From the NCBI GenBank assembly GCA_002255955.1, contig NKIM01000008.1:62001-126000 (forward strand): a DNA stretch of 64,000 nt. Direction: 5' to 3'. This document shows positions 1 through 9,662 of this stretch, in pieces. The position numbers and the translations under genes were made by a program. The notes below the pieces were generated by a model. The model saw nothing but the letters and a program-made list of their open reading frames with translations, did not search any database and was not told where the DNA came from. The DNA is from Burkholderiales bacterium PBB2 (lineage in GTDB: Bacteria > Pseudomonadota > Gammaproteobacteria > Burkholderiales > Burkholderiaceae_C). Position 1 is the stretch's first letter, and every line of letters starts with the position of its first letter.

Positions 1-587
1 ACATCGGCGGTGACATCGGCGCCCAGATGGACCAGGCGGCGCGCGGCCGTGACCTGGTCCTGGAAGGGCAGCACCGGATCGCGCTGGCCATGCAGGATGT
101 GCACGCTGACCTCTTGCGGCGCATGGGCCGGCGGCGTGGCGTAAGCACCCGAGAAGGCCAGCACGCGGCCGGCCAGCTGAGGCTCGGCCTGCACGGCCTC
201 CAGGGCCATCACCGCGCCTTGCGAGAAGCCGGCCAGAGCCACGCGCTCCCAGGCCATGTCGAACTGCTCGGCCCAGGCACGCACCGTGGCGATGAAGCCC
301 GGCAGGGCCTCGGCCACGCGCTGGGCATGGTTGTCGTCGTTGGCGCCTTGCAGCGAGTACCACTGGTGGCCTCGTGCCGATGCCGCGTCATCCGTGACCT
401 GGTCAAAGGCCTCGGGTGCGTTGATGGACACCACGGCCGCCTGCGGGTACTGGCCGCGCAAGGCCTGGGCCAGGGGCCGCATCTGCGAGGCATCGCCGCC
501 GGCGCCGTGCAGCAGCAGGAAGAGCAGATCGGGCAGGCCTTTGTCGGGCAGCAGGGCGAGGGCTTGGGAGCGTTGCGGGGTATTCAT
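1..587 (-). CDS. Alpha/beta-hydrolase esterase (YpfH/carboxylesterase type), 3' end outside window
   Basis: Reading the minus strand from the ATG at 587 gives an open frame to the window edge (about 195 residues, C-terminus missing). An LLLHGAGGD oxyanion-type motif lies near residue 26 and the nucleophile elbow GFSQGA near residue 115. The ILHGQRDPVLPF segment carries the expected catalytic Asp region; the catalytic His would lie beyond the edge. This is the layout of the phospholipase/carboxylesterase family of small serine hydrolases. The substrate cannot be told. The gene lies downstream of the hybrid kinase, in the same direction. Confidence 0.85.
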   Translation of the reverse strand, partial: MNTPQRSQALALLPDKGLPDLLFLLLHGAGGDASQMRPLAQALRGQYPQAAVVSINAPEAFDQVTDDAASARGHQWYSLQGANDDNHAQRVAEALPGFIATVRAWAEQFDMAWERVALAGFSQGAVMALEAVQAEPQLAGRVLAFSGAYATPPAHAPQEVSVHILHGQRDPVLPFQDQVTAARRLVHLGADVTAD

Positions 588-630
588 GATGGGCCGATTG
601 TCCCTCGCTCTGCCGCCGCCCGCTGGCGGC

Positions 631-3600
631 TCAGGAACGCGTCTGGTCGTTGTCCTTATGGCCGATCAGGCGCACCAGGGTGGCGCGCAGCTTGGGGGCA
701 TCGATCGGCTTGGTCAGGAAATCGTTCATGCCGGCGGCCAGGGCCTCGTCGCGCTCGGAGACGAGCGCGGCGGCGGTCAGGGCGACGATGGGCAGCTCTT
801 CGGCGCTGAAGCGCTGGCGCACATGGCGGGTGGCTTCGTGGCCGCTCATCACCGGCATCTGCACATCCATCAGCACGGCGTCAAACGGCCGGCCCATGCT
901 GGCGGCGGCAAAGATGGCTTCCACCGCCTGGCTGCCGTCATTGGCCTGCGAGACCTCCAGGCCCCATTGCTGCAGCTGGGCCACGGCAATCATCATATTG
1001 ACCGGGTGGTCTTCCACCATCAGCACGCGCAGGCCTTGCAGGTCCTGGTTGTCGCGCGCCTCGCGCGGCTGGCTGCTGATGGGGGTGGGCGCGGCGGGCA
1101 GGGGCAGCTCGGCCCAGAAGGTCGAGCCCTGGCCCAGCTGGCTGTTGACGCCGACCTCGCCGCCCATCAGGGTGGCCAGCTCGCGGCAGATGGACAGCCC
1201 CAGGCCGGTGCCGCCGTAGCGGCGGGTGGTGGATTCATCGGCTTGCGTGAAGGCTTCGAACAGGCGCTCGTGCAGCTCGGGCGCGATGCCGGGGCCGGTG
1301 TCGCTCACTTCAATGCGCACGCGCTCGCCGTCCAGGGTGCTGACGCGCACCGCCACCGAGCCCGACTCGGTGAACTTCAGCGCATTGCTCAGGTAGTTGC
1401 TGAGGATCTGGCGGATGCGCACCTGGTCGCCCACCACCCAGGCGGGGATCTCGGGCGCCACGTCGATCTTGAAGGCCAGGCCATGGGCTTGGGCCAGGGT
1501 CAGGTAGGCCATGCGCATGGTGGACAGCATGTCGCGCAGCGCGAAGGGCGAGGCCTCCAGCGTCAGGCGGCCGGCCTCGATCTTGGACAGATCGAGGATG
1601 TCGGAGATCAGGCCCGAGAGGCTTTCGGCGCTGTCCAGCATCTGGTCCAGGTACTCGCGCCGCGTGGCCTCGGGCAGGTCGGGCTGCTGCAGCATGCGGG
1701 CCAGGCCCAGCAGGCCGTTCAGCGGCGTGCGGATCTCGTGGCTGGTGTTGGCCAGGAAGGCGCTCTTGGCGCGGCTGGCGGCCTGGGCTTCGTCCTTGGC
1801 CTGGGCCAGGGCGGCTTCGACGCGGCGGCGCTCGGTCACGTCTTCCATGATCCAGATGGTGCCGCCGCGGCTGGGGTGGTTGGGGTCGACCGCGCGGGCC
1901 AGCAATCGGCAGAGGAAGGTGCTGCCGTCGCGCCGGCGCATGGGGCGCTCGGTCTCGACCTGCTCGCCCAGGGCCAGGCGGGTGCCGAGGTCGCGGCCGA
2001 CGGCGGCATAGTCTTCGGCGCTGGGCCAGACCACGCTGCCATGCTGGCCGATCAGGCCGCCCGGCGGCCAGCCGAACATGGTTTCGATCAGGCGGTTGGC
2101 CTGGATGAAATGCTGCTCGCGGGTCAGCGAGATGCCGATCGAGGCATTCTCCAGAATCGCCTGGTGAACCAGGCGGGTGCGCTCGGTCTCGGTCACGTCG
2201 CGGGCGTTGATGACCACATACTGCTGGCCGTCCAGCGCAAAAGGCGCGGCCGACATCAGCATGGACAGCGATTCGCCCGACTTGCTGACGAAGGTGACGG
2301 GCAGCTCCGAGACCCGGCCCTGGGTGCGCAGCAGCTCCATCATGTGGTCGCGTTCGGCGCGGTTTTTCCAGATGCCCAGCTCTTCGGCGCTGCGCCCCAG
2401 CACCTCTTCGCTGCTGTAGCCGCTGAGGCGCTCGAAGGTCTTGTTGACCATGGCGTAGCGGCCGGAGCTGATCTCGGTCAGGGTGATCACGTCGGGGCTG
2501 GTGGCCACCAGATGCGAGAGCAGGCCTTCGCTGCGGCGCAGGGCTTCCTGGGCGCGCGATTGCTCGGTCTGGTCGATGAAGAAGGACAGGGTGGCCGGGC
2601 CGCTGGCGGCATCCACGCGCACGCTGGTGGCCTGCACCAGGCGGTGGCGGCGCGACAGGGTGCGCAGGCGGAACTCGGCCATGGGCAGCATGCCGCCCAC
2701 GGGCATGGCTTCGATCTTGGCGGCGCGCTGGCGGGCGCGTTCGTCATCGCCGGGCTCGTAATGCGAGAACAGATCCTGCCCGATCATGCTCGAGCGCTGG
2801 GTGTAGCCGAACATGGCCATGGCGGCCGGGTTGGCGTCCAGCACCCGGCCCCAGCGGTGCAGCACCAAGGGGCTGGGCGAGCGGCGGAACAGCTCGCGGT
2901 AGCGGGTCTCGGTGGCGTGGATGGCCTGCTCGGCCTGCACCTCGGCCGTGACATCGCGGCCCACGCCCCAGTAGCCGCGGAAATTGCCCTGCGCGTCGAA
3001 GCGCGGCTCGCCGCTGATCGACACATACAGCACGCTGCCATCGATGGCGCGGCGGCGCGCCACCAGGCCGTGGAAGGCGCGGTGCGATTCGAGGTCGGCG
3101 CGGTGCGCGTCCATGTCCTCGTCGTTCAGGCCGATCTGATCCACTTCCCAGGGCGTCTTGCCCAGGCGGGCCTGCAGGTCCAGGCCGGAGCTGCCGGCCT
3201 TGTCTTCGGCCAGGTGGGTGAAGCGGTAGTCGCGGTTCATTTCCCAGTACCAGTCGGCCGCCATGCTCAGCAGGCCGCGGAAGCGGGCATTGCGGTCGCT
3301 GGCCGCCTTGGTCGAGCGCTTGACCATGCGCTCGGTCGCCACGCCCACCAGCAGGCCCGAGAACAGCAGCAGGCAATGGATGGCGATGCGCGTGCCCAGT
3401 GGCTCGATGGCGCCGGTGCCGGCCGGCCAGCCCTGGTACTCGGCCCAGCCCAGACCCAGGATGGCCAGCAGGCCCAGGCCCGCCAGCCCCAGGCCGATGC
3501 GCAGGCCCAGCATGCCGGTGCCGAAGGCGGCGATCAGGCCGACCACGGCCAGGGCAATCGAATACAGGCCCACGCCGCGCGACACGGCGATCAGCACCGC

Positions 3601-3951
3601 CACCCCGATCACCAGAGACAGCAGCAGCACCACGGCCTTGGGCCCATGCTGGCGCGGCAGCTTCCACAGGCTCAGCAGGCTCAGGCTGCCCAGCACAAAA
3701 CAGGCGGCCGGCGGCAGCAGGCCTTGCAGGGGTTCGTTGCCGGGGCGGCTCAGCATCAGGACCAGGGAGCCGATCAGCATGATCAGCCCGCAGGTCATCA
3801 TGAACAGGCGCACCGCATGCCAGCGCACCTTGCGTTCAATCGCGGCCTGTTGCTCGGCCGGGCTCAGATCCTGGCCGACCAGGCTGCTCAAATCATCGAG
3901 GGAATCGGTACCGCTGCTGCTGCTCACGTCTGCGCCCTGGCTTGGCGGCAT
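631..3951 (-). CDS. Hybrid sensor histidine kinase with membrane sensor, several PAS domains and receiver
   Basis: The protein has about 1,106 residues from the ATG at 3951. The N-terminal 200 residues contain six or seven hydrophobic segments. They are followed by a chain of about four PAS/PAC modules (segments such as GYWGVGRDVTAE, VVINARDVTE and TIWIMEDVTE mark PAC ends). A HisKA box follows with NTSHEIRTPLNG near residue 735, then an HATPase with the N box (LSNALKFT) and G boxes (DTGPGIAP, GGTGLGLSI). A C-terminal receiver has MVEDHP, the phospho-acceptor in LMDVQMP and the KP lysine. It probably senses a redox or small-molecule cue at the membrane; the ligand is unknown and no separate output regulator is adjacent. 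The start is uncertain: an upstream ATG at 4026 and a GTG near 3928 with an AGGG Shine-Dalgarno-like sequence are alternatives. Confidence 0.9.
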   Translation of the reverse strand: MPPSQGADVSSSSGTDSLDDLSSLVGQDLSPAEQQAAIERKVRWHAVRLFMMTCGLIMLIGSLVLMLSRPGNEPLQGLLPPAACFVLGSLSLLSLWKLPRQHGPKAVVLLLSLVIGVAVLIAVSRGVGLYSIALAVVGLIAAFGTGMLGLRIGLGLAGLGLLAILGLGWAEYQGWPAGTGAIEPLGTRIAIHCLLLFSGLLVGVATERMVKRSTKAASDRNARFRGLLSMAADWYWEMNRDYRFTHLAEDKAGSSGLDLQARLGKTPWEVDQIGLNDEDMDAHRADLESHRAFHGLVARRRAIDGSVLYVSISGEPRFDAQGNFRGYWGVGRDVTAEVQAEQAIHATETRYRELFRRSPSPLVLHRWGRVLDANPAAMAMFGYTQRSSMIGQDLFSHYEPGDDERARQRAAKIEAMPVGGMLPMAEFRLRTLSRRHRLVQATSVRVDAASGPATLSFFIDQTEQSRAQEALRRSEGLLSHLVATSPDVITLTEISSGRYAMVNKTFERLSGYSSEEVLGRSAEELGIWKNRAERDHMMELLRTQGRVSELPVTFVSKSGESLSMLMSAAPFALDGQQYVVINARDVTETERTRLVHQAILENASIGISLTREQHFIQANRLIETMFGWPPGGLIGQHGSVVWPSAEDYAAVGRDLGTRLALGEQVETERPMRRRDGSTFLCRLLARAVDPNHPSRGGTIWIMEDVTERRRVEAALAQAKDEAQAASRAKSAFLANTSHEIRTPLNGLLGLARMLQQPDLPEATRREYLDQMLDSAESLSGLISDILDLSKIEAGRLTLEASPFALRDMLSTMRMAYLTLAQAHGLAFKIDVAPEIPAWVVGDQVRIRQILSNYLSNALKFTESGSVAVRVSTLDGERVRIEVSDTGPGIAPELHERLFEAFTQADESTTRRYGGTGLGLSICRELATLMGGEVGVNSQLGQGSTFWAELPLPAAPTPISSQPREARDNQDLQGLRVLMVEDHPVNMMIAVAQLQQWGLEVSQANDGSQAVEAIFAAASMGRPFDAVLMDVQMPVMSGHEATRHVRQRFSAEELPIVALTAAALVSERDEALAAGMNDFLTKPIDAPKLRATLVRLIGHKDNDQTRS

Positions 3952-4110
3952 GAAAACGTGCCGCACACGACGGGGCCTGCCCCCGACAAACACCGCAGTC
4001 TCCCCGACTCCGCGCGGGCTGAACATCGGGACTGCACCGGTAAAGCGGCGCTATTTCGCCGCCAGGCCCCTGCCGTGCGAACAGCGTGCAGGAAGTCGCG
4101 CGGGGGGGCC

Positions 4111-4959
4111 TCAGCGGCGTGCGGCGTTCAGGGTCTCGCGGGTGGCCAGGGCCACGCGACGGGCTGCGGCGGCAAAGTCTTCGCCGGCGCTGGCGTAGAG
4201 CACAGCGCGCGAGCTGCTGACGATGATGGGGCCGCCCTGGCCTTCGCGGCCACCGGCGCCGGCGCGCCAGCCGGCCTTGACCGTGGCCTCGGCGTCGCCG
4301 CCCTGGGCGCCCACACCGGGGATCAAAAGGGGCACGGTCGGCGCCAGCTCACGCACACGGGCGATCTCGGCCGGGTAGGTGGCGCCCACCACCAGGCCCA
4401 GCTGGCCGTTCTGGTTCCAGTTGGTCTGAGCCAAACGGGCCAGGTGCTCGTACAGGCGCGGCTGGCCGGCCACATCGGCCAGGCGCTGGTTCTGCCAATC
4501 GCTGCCGCCGGGGTTGGAGGTGCGGCAGAGCAGGATGGCACCTTTGTCCGGGTAGCGCAGATAGGGCTCGATCGAGTCAAAACCCATGAAGGGCGAGAGC
4601 GTCACCGCATCGGCCTGGTAGCGCTCAAAGGCCTCGCGGGCGTACTGCTCGGCGGTGGAACCGATGTCGCCGCGCTTGGCGTCGAGGATGACGGGCACGC
4701 TGGGCGCCACGCGCTTGATGTGGGCCATCAGCTGTTCCAACTGGTCCTCGGCGCGGTGGGCGGCGAAGTAGGCGATCTGCGGCTTGAAGGCGATCACCAA
4801 GTCCTTGGTCGCGTCGACGATGGCCGAGCAGAAGTCATAGATGCGCGAGGCATCGCCCTTCCAGGCGCCCGGGAACTTGCTCGGTTCCGGGTCCAGCCCC
4901 ACACACAGCAGCGAGTCGTTCAGGGTTTGTGCGGCGTGCAGTTGCTGGATGAAGTTCAT
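4111..4959 (-). CDS. pyrF: Orotidine 5'-phosphate decarboxylase
   Basis: A 282-residue protein of the long (type 2) OMP decarboxylase family, the last step of UMP synthesis. The N-terminus ([14 protein letters not shown]) and the catalytic signature [14 protein letters not shown] near residues 90-105 are diagnostic; the Asp and Lys of DAKRGD are the catalytic network. The C-terminal phosphate-binding part ([10 protein letters not shown]) is present. The gene is divergent from the GNAT gene at 5033, with a gap of about 70 bp that must hold both promoters. Confidence 0.95.
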   Translation of the reverse strand: MNFIQQLHAAQTLNDSLLCVGLDPEPSKFPGAWKGDASRIYDFCSAIVDATKDLVIAFKPQIAYFAAHRAEDQLEQLMAHIKRVAPSVPVILDAKRGDIGSTAEQYAREAFERYQADAVTLSPFMGFDSIEPYLRYPDKGAILLCRTSNPGGSDWQNQRLADVAGQPRLYEHLARLAQTNWNQNGQLGLVVGATYPAEIARVRELAPTVPLLIPGVGAQGGDAEATVKAGWRAGAGGREGQGGPIIVSSSRAVLYASAGEDFAAAARRVALATRETLNAARR

Positions 4960-5032
4960 GGGGGCTATGACCTTGAGATGGTGGCGGGGCAGGGTGGCAT
5001 ATTGTCCAATTTTTCAATCCGGGAGCCCAAAC

Positions 5033-5968
5033 ATGCGGGTCTTGAAGACGGAAAGGCTGTGCCTGCGCTGGTTTGAACCCAGCGATGTGGACTACGTGCT
5101 GGAACAGATCAGCGAAGCGGGCTGGAAGCGCAATATCAGCGACCCGGGCGTCAACGACCTGGCCGCCGCACGCGATTGGATGGCGGCCAAGCTCTTCAAC
5201 TGGTACTGGCCCCAGGGCCTGGGCCTCTGGGCCATGGAGCGGCTCAGCGACGGCGTGGTGGTCGGCATGTGCGGCCTGCTGCAACGCGACCACCTGCAGG
5301 CACCCGACATCGGCTACGCCCTGCTGCCGCGTTATGAAGGCGCCGGCTACGCCCGCGAGGCCGCTCAGGCCTGCCGGGCCTATGCCCATGATGTGCTGGG
5401 TGAGCCCCTCTTGTTTGGCACCACGGCCACCTTCAACGAGGCCTCGGGCCGGGTGCTGCAAGCCATCGGCATGCAGCGCCTGTCCACCGGACCGCTGGGC
5501 GACAGCACGGAGGACAGCCACCTTTACGGCGTCGGCGAGTCCAGCCGGCTGAATGAGGACGGGCAGGTGCGAGATCTGCTGGCCCGTTTCTTTGCCGTCT
5601 TCGACAACCGCATCGGCCGCCATGCGCCGCTGGCGGCCCTGCCTTATTTCTTCCTGCCCGAGGCGGTGATCAGCCGCGCCAGCCTGCCCGCTGAGCCGGC
5701 CGGCGTGCAGCGCATGAGCGTGCGCGAGTTTGTCGAGCCGCGCGTGCAGATGCTGGCTCCGGGCGGCCGCCTGCAGGAGTTTTCCGAGTGGGTGAGCGAG
5801 CAGCAGGTGCAGATCAGCGGCCGCGTGGCCCAGGTCTGGCTGCGTTACCGCAAGAGCGGCATCCTGGACGGCCAGGCTTTCGAGGGCGGCGGCGAGAAAA
5901 CCGTGCAGCTGGTCAAGCCCGGTCGGCGCTGGAAGATTGCCGCCATCGCCTGGCAAGACCGGGATTGA
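5033..5968 (+). CDS. GNAT acetyltransferase (RimJ/RimL type) fused to an NTF2-like domain
   Basis: The protein has 311 residues. The ATG at 5033 is preceded by GGGAG about 7 bases upstream, so the long upstream extension of the open frame (into pyrF antisense) is not used. Residues 1-165 look like a RimJ/RimL-class N-acetyltransferase: LKTERLCLRWF start, GYALLPRYEGAGYAREAA as acetyl-CoA motif A, then NEASGRVLQAIGMQ. Residues 175-311 (FFAVFDNRIGR... ending VQLVKPGRRWKIAAIAW) look like a SnoaL/NTF2-like cone fold, a non-catalytic or small-ligand domain. The acceptor substrate is unknown. It stands alone ahead of the two-component pair. Confidence 0.8.
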   Translation: MRVLKTERLCLRWFEPSDVDYVLEQISEAGWKRNISDPGVNDLAAARDWMAAKLFNWYWPQGLGLWAMERLSDGVVVGMCGLLQRDHLQAPDIGYALLPRYEGAGYAREAAQACRAYAHDVLGEPLLFGTTATFNEASGRVLQAIGMQRLSTGPLGDSTEDSHLYGVGESSRLNEDGQVRDLLARFFAVFDNRIGRHAPLAALPYFFLPEAVISRASLPAEPAGVQRMSVREFVEPRVQMLAPGGRLQEFSEWVSEQQVQISGRVAQVWLRYRKSGILDGQAFEGGGEKTVQLVKPGRRWKIAAIAWQDRD

Positions 5969-6042
5969 GTCCGCCCCAGCAGCTGCAGCGGGCTGGCTAC
6001 ACTTCGGGCACTCAAGACATCCTGCCCTGAAGCCTCCGAACT

Positions 6043-6735
6043 ATGGCCTCCTCCATCCTGCTTGTCGAAGACGACGAACGCCTGGCCGAACTGGTGGCCG
6101 AGGCCCTGCGCAAAGCCGGCTACGAGGTCAGCCTGGCCGCCACCGGCCCCGAGGGCGAGCGCCTGATGCGCGAGCAGCCCTTCGACGTGGTGCTGCTGGA
6201 CGGCCACCTGCCGGGCAAGGACGGCTTCGACGTGCTGCGCGATGTGCGGCCGGTCTTCCATGGCCGCATCGTCATGCTGACCGCGCGCGATGACGACATC
6301 GATCAGGTCCTGGGCCTGGAGGGCGGCGCCGACGACTACATCACCAAGCCGGTGGCGCCGCGCGTGCTGCTGGCCCGCCTCAAGGCCTTGCTGCGCCGCG
6401 AGGTGGCGCCGGCCGGCGAGGCGGACGAAGACGCCGACTTGCGCTTTGGCGAGCTGCTGATTCGCCCGGCGGCGCGCGATGTGCTGCGCGCGGGCGAGCG
6501 GGTCGAGCTGACCACGGCCGAGTACGAGCTGCTGCTCTTCCTGGCCGAACGGGCGGGCCAGGTGGTCAGCCGCGACGACATCATGCAAGGCCTGCGTGGC
6601 CTGGAGTTCGACGGCCTGGACCGCGCCATCGATGCCCGCGTCTCGCGCCTGCGCAAGAAGATTGGCGACGACCCACAGGCCGCCGAGCGCATCAAGACCG
6701 TGCGCGGCCAGGGCTATCTGTTCGCCCGCGACTGA
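6043..6735 (+). CDS. OmpR-family response regulator
   Basis: The protein has 230 residues. The N-terminal receiver has the acidic pocket (LLVEDDERL), phospho-acceptor Asp in VVLLDGHLPGKDG and Lys in YITKPVAPRVL. The C-terminal winged helix (residues 130-228) ends with RLRKKIGDDPQ...VRGQGYLF, typical of the OmpR/PhoB class. The cognate kinase starts 17 bp downstream, so the two form a two-component operon. The signal is unknown; the pair resembles RstA/RstB in domain layout only. Confidence 0.93.
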   Translation: MASSILLVEDDERLAELVAEALRKAGYEVSLAATGPEGERLMREQPFDVVLLDGHLPGKDGFDVLRDVRPVFHGRIVMLTARDDDIDQVLGLEGGADDYITKPVAPRVLLARLKALLRREVAPAGEADEDADLRFGELLIRPAARDVLRAGERVELTTAEYELLLFLAERAGQVVSRDDIMQGLRGLEFDGLDRAIDARVSRLRKKIGDDPQAAERIKTVRGQGYLFARD

Positions 6736-6751
6736 GCGCGCGCTGCCGGCC

Positions 6752-8089
6752 ATGCCTGCCCTGAACATGCGCTCCCCCATGACCCGGGTCGCCCTGGGTC
6801 TGGGGGTGTCGGTGCTGACCCTGGTTCTGCTGGTGCAAGGCCTGCTGATGCTGGCAGTGGACGGGGTGACCGACGACTATGTGCGGCGCTTCATGCGCGG
6901 CACGGTGGACATGCTGCAGAACGAGCTGGCGCCACTGGCCCCGGCGCAGCGCGCCAGCCGGGTCAAGGTGCTGGACGAGCTGTTCGCCTACCCGGTGGCC
7001 CTGGCTCCGGCCGCCAGCCTGCGGCCTCAGGATGTCGAAACCCTGAGCCGCGGCGAGCTGGTGGTGCAGGGCTTCAACCGGCGCATTTATGCGGCGCTGC
7101 CGGGTTTGAACGAGCCTGGGGGGCAGGTCTTGCTGCTGGGGCCTTTGAACTCCGATGGGCACCCGGCCGGTCGGCTGCAGGTGCCGCGCGAGGTCTGGCT
7201 GCAGCTGGCGGCATCCCTGTTGCTGGGCCTGGCGGTGTTTGCCCTGGCCGTCTGGCTGCTGCGCCCGGTCTGGCGGGACATGCGGGCCCTGCAGCTGGCG
7301 GCCGAGGGCATGACGGCGGGCCGCTTTGACATCACCATCCGTGAGCCCGAGAGCCGCCTTTTCGCCCCGCTGGCCGCCGGCGCCCGCGCCACGCTGGAGC
7401 GCCTGGCCACGGCGCTTGCCACCCAGCGCGAGCTGACCGGTGCGGTCTCGCATGAGCTGCGCACGCCGCTGGCCCGCCTGCGCTTTGCCATCGACGCCCT
7501 GGTCGACGAAGACGATGCCGGCCGGCGCGAGCTGGCGGTGCAGGCCTGCGAGCGCGACATTGACGAGCTGGACGCTCTGATCGATGCCAGTCTGATGCTG
7601 GCCCGCCTGGACATGGGGGCGCTGGAAGTCAGCAAGACGCCGGGCGATCTGGCGGCGCTGCTGCAGCAGGAAGCGGCCAGCCTGGCGCCGCTGCTGGACG
7701 GCAAGCAGCGCCGCACCGACATCCGCCTCGGCCCGCAGCCCCTGCATTTCGACGCCCGGCTCCTGCCCTATGCCCTGCGCAACGGCCTGCGCAATGCCGC
7801 CCGCCATGCCCGCGAGCACATCTGCCTTTCGGCCTGGCAGGACGAAGCCGGTCGCATCTGCCTGGCCGTGGACGACGACGGTGAGGGCGTGCCCGAGGCG
7901 CTGCGCGAGGCCGTGTTCACCCCCTTCAAGCGGCTGGACGGGCCCAAGGAGCGCGGCAGCCGCGGCTTCGGGCTGGGCCTGGCCATCGTGCGGCGCGTGG
8001 CCGAGGCCCTGGGCGGTGAGGCGCTGATGCAACAAGCCCCCAGCCTCGCCGGCGCTCGCTTGCTGATGCGCTGGCCTGACGGACAATAG
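6752..8089 (+). CDS. Sensor histidine kinase, partner of the upstream OmpR regulator
   Basis: About 445 residues from the first ATG of the cluster at 6752, 6768 and 6779. There is an N-terminal membrane segment (ALGLGVSVLTLVLLVQGLLM), a periplasmic part of about 130 residues and a second membrane segment (LAASLLLGLAVFALAVWLL). A HAMP-like linker follows, then the HisKA box SHELRTPLARLRFAIDAL and an HATPase with DDDGEGVPEA and GFGLGLAIV. The motif arrangement LDALIDASLMLARLD resembles the RstB/PhoQ class. It overlaps nothing and is followed after about 60 bp by the Crp-family gene. Confidence 0.92.
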   Translation: MPALNMRSPMTRVALGLGVSVLTLVLLVQGLLMLAVDGVTDDYVRRFMRGTVDMLQNELAPLAPAQRASRVKVLDELFAYPVALAPAASLRPQDVETLSRGELVVQGFNRRIYAALPGLNEPGGQVLLLGPLNSDGHPAGRLQVPREVWLQLAASLLLGLAVFALAVWLLRPVWRDMRALQLAAEGMTAGRFDITIREPESRLFAPLAAGARATLERLATALATQRELTGAVSHELRTPLARLRFAIDALVDEDDAGRRELAVQACERDIDELDALIDASLMLARLDMGALEVSKTPGDLAALLQQEAASLAPLLDGKQRRTDIRLGPQPLHFDARLLPYALRNGLRNAARHAREHICLSAWQDEAGRICLAVDDDGEGVPEALREAVFTPFKRLDGPKERGSRGFGLGLAIVRRVAEALGGEALMQQAPSLAGARLLMRWPDGQ

Positions 8090-8147
8090 GGACGGATTGC
8101 GTGCCCGCCCTGCCATCCTGCACCACGCCTTTTCAACCCACCCCATC

Positions 8148-8795
8148 ATGACATTGACACTGACGCCCTACACCGATGTGATCAAGGACGAGATGCTGCG
8201 CGAGATCGCCCGGCGCGGCGATGTGCGCGCCTTCCCGGCGCTCAGCACTCTGCTGCGCGAAGGCGACACCACCGACGCCTTCTACATCCTGCTCTCGGGC
8301 CGGGTGAAGGTCTTTGGTACCGACAGCAAGGGCCGTGAGGTGGTCTACAACACCATGGGCCCGGGCGAGTATTTCGGCGAGCTGAGCCTGGACGGCTCCA
8401 GCCGCTCGGCCTCGGTGCAATGCCTGGAGCCGGTCAAGTGCGTGATGGTGCGCGGCACCGACATGCGCGAGTTCCTGGGCCAGCATCCTGACTTTGCCCT
8501 GCACCTGATCCGCCATTTGATCGCCTTGCTGCGCCGCTCGACCGACAGCGTCAAGAGCCTGGCCCTGGACGATGTCTATTCCCGCCTGGCCAAGCTGCTG
8601 CAGGAAATGGCCGAGCCCGATGTCAGCGGCCGCCTGGTCGTGCCTCACAAGCTGACCCAGCAAGACCTGGCCGAGCGCGTCGGCGCCTCGCGCGAGATGA
8701 TCAGCCGCATCCTGCAGCAGCTGGTCAAGGGCGGCTATATCGAGCGCCAGGGCCGGCGCATGGTCTTGCTGAAGAAGCTGCCGCCGGGCTGGTGA
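8148..8795 (+). CDS. Crp/Fnr-family transcriptional regulator
   Basis: The protein has 215 residues: an N-terminal cyclic-nucleotide-binding-type beta barrel (FYILLSGRVKVFG, GEYFGELSLDG, residues 30-110), a dimer helix, and a C-terminal Crp helix-turn-helix (LTQQDLAERVGASREMISRIL, recognition helix near residue 180). The N-terminal cysteine cluster of Fnr is absent, so it should not bind an Fe-S cluster. The position 3' of the two-component genes suggests shared transcription but the 58 bp gap allows its own promoter. The effector is unknown. Confidence 0.9.
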   Translation: MTLTLTPYTDVIKDEMLREIARRGDVRAFPALSTLLREGDTTDAFYILLSGRVKVFGTDSKGREVVYNTMGPGEYFGELSLDGSSRSASVQCLEPVKCVMVRGTDMREFLGQHPDFALHLIRHLIALLRRSTDSVKSLALDDVYSRLAKLLQEMAEPDVSGRLVVPHKLTQQDLAERVGASREMISRILQQLVKGGYIERQGRRMVLLKKLPPGW

Positions 8796-8812
8796 GCCCC
8801 GGAGCGTCGGCC

Positions 8813-9514
8813 TCAAACCGGCTGAACGGTGTGGCTGATGTTCAGCTTGAGCCACTGGCCCGGTTGCTGAGGCAGTTGCACCTGGTACTCCTGACCCTGG
8901 TGCTCGTAACGCACCGTGTAGTCGCGCACCTGCTCGCGTTGCACGCTGACCGGGCGGCAGACCTGCACCTGCTGCTGGCTGTAGCTGGGATAGCTCGCCG
9001 TCGAGCCTGAGGGTTCGGCCATGCTTTTGCCGATCAGCGCGCCGGTGGCGCTGCCGGCGGCGATGGCCACATGCTTGCCATTGCCCTTGCCGATCTGGCT
9101 GGCCAGCAGACCACCAGCCAGGGCGCCGAGCACCGCGCCGCCGGTGCCGCTCATGCCGGCCTGGCTGGCCACGGGCGGCTGCACCACCTGCTGGGTTTCA
9201 TAGTTGCATTGCTGACGCGTCTCGGTGATGCGCTCCAGATTCGGGGTCGACGAGATCACCCGCACCAGGGTGCTGCTGTTTGCCTGAGGGCCCAGGGATT
9301 GGGCGCGCACCTCGGCCGGCAGGCCGGCGAAGAGCACGGCGCTCAAGCCCAGGGCCAGGGCGCTGGCGGCGAGGTTCTGGGCCGGGCTGCGTTCGGCGAT
9401 GCTTTGCTCGGCCAGGGTCGGCAGCTGCTGCAGCGGGCGCACCTCAGGGCGGGCGCGGCGGCTGTTGAACTTGCGTTGGAAGGGGCTGAGGGTGGCGGCC
9501 AGGGCGTATTGCAT
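8813..9514 (-). CDS. Glycine-zipper 2TM-domain envelope protein
   Basis: The protein has 233 residues. A hydrophobic segment around residues 50-70 (ALALGLSAVLFAGLPAEVRAQ) looks like a signal peptide preceded by an unusually long basic N-terminus. The middle has a glycine zipper (GGAVLGALAGGLLASQIGKG ... GAIIG-like GALIGKSMA, residues 125-170), as in SlyB/OmpA-type outer-membrane lipoproteins. The tail has paired cysteines (QQCNYETQQ, VQVCRPVSV) and repeats of V/Q-rich strand. It is convergent with the Crp gene with only 17 bp between stops. The start at 9514 is chosen because upstream codons are not protein-like. Confidence 0.75.
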   Translation of the reverse strand: MQYALAATLSPFQRKFNSRRARPEVRPLQQLPTLAEQSIAERSPAQNLAASALALGLSAVLFAGLPAEVRAQSLGPQANSSTLVRVISSTPNLERITETRQQCNYETQQVVQPPVASQAGMSGTGGAVLGALAGGLLASQIGKGNGKHVAIAAGSATGALIGKSMAEPSGSTASYPSYSQQQVQVCRPVSVQREQVRDYTVRYEHQGQEYQVQLPQQPGQWLKLNISHTVQPV

Positions 9515-9662
9515 GGTTTCGGTCTCCGTTGCGGATCGCTGGATGGATCTGTTGTCGATGAACGGAATTGTCAGAAACCCGGGCCTCCACGTCTGTGGCG
9601 CTTGCGTGCGCCGAGTTTGACCGTCTGTGACCGTCCGGCCCTCTATGCCCCGAGGCTCTGCC

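Noticed and set aside
256-5076. A 1,606-codon open frame on the plus strand
   Set aside because: It runs antisense to the sensor kinase and pyrF and is a GC-skew shadow; its translation is low-complexity Gly/Ala/Gln/His-rich without any domain.
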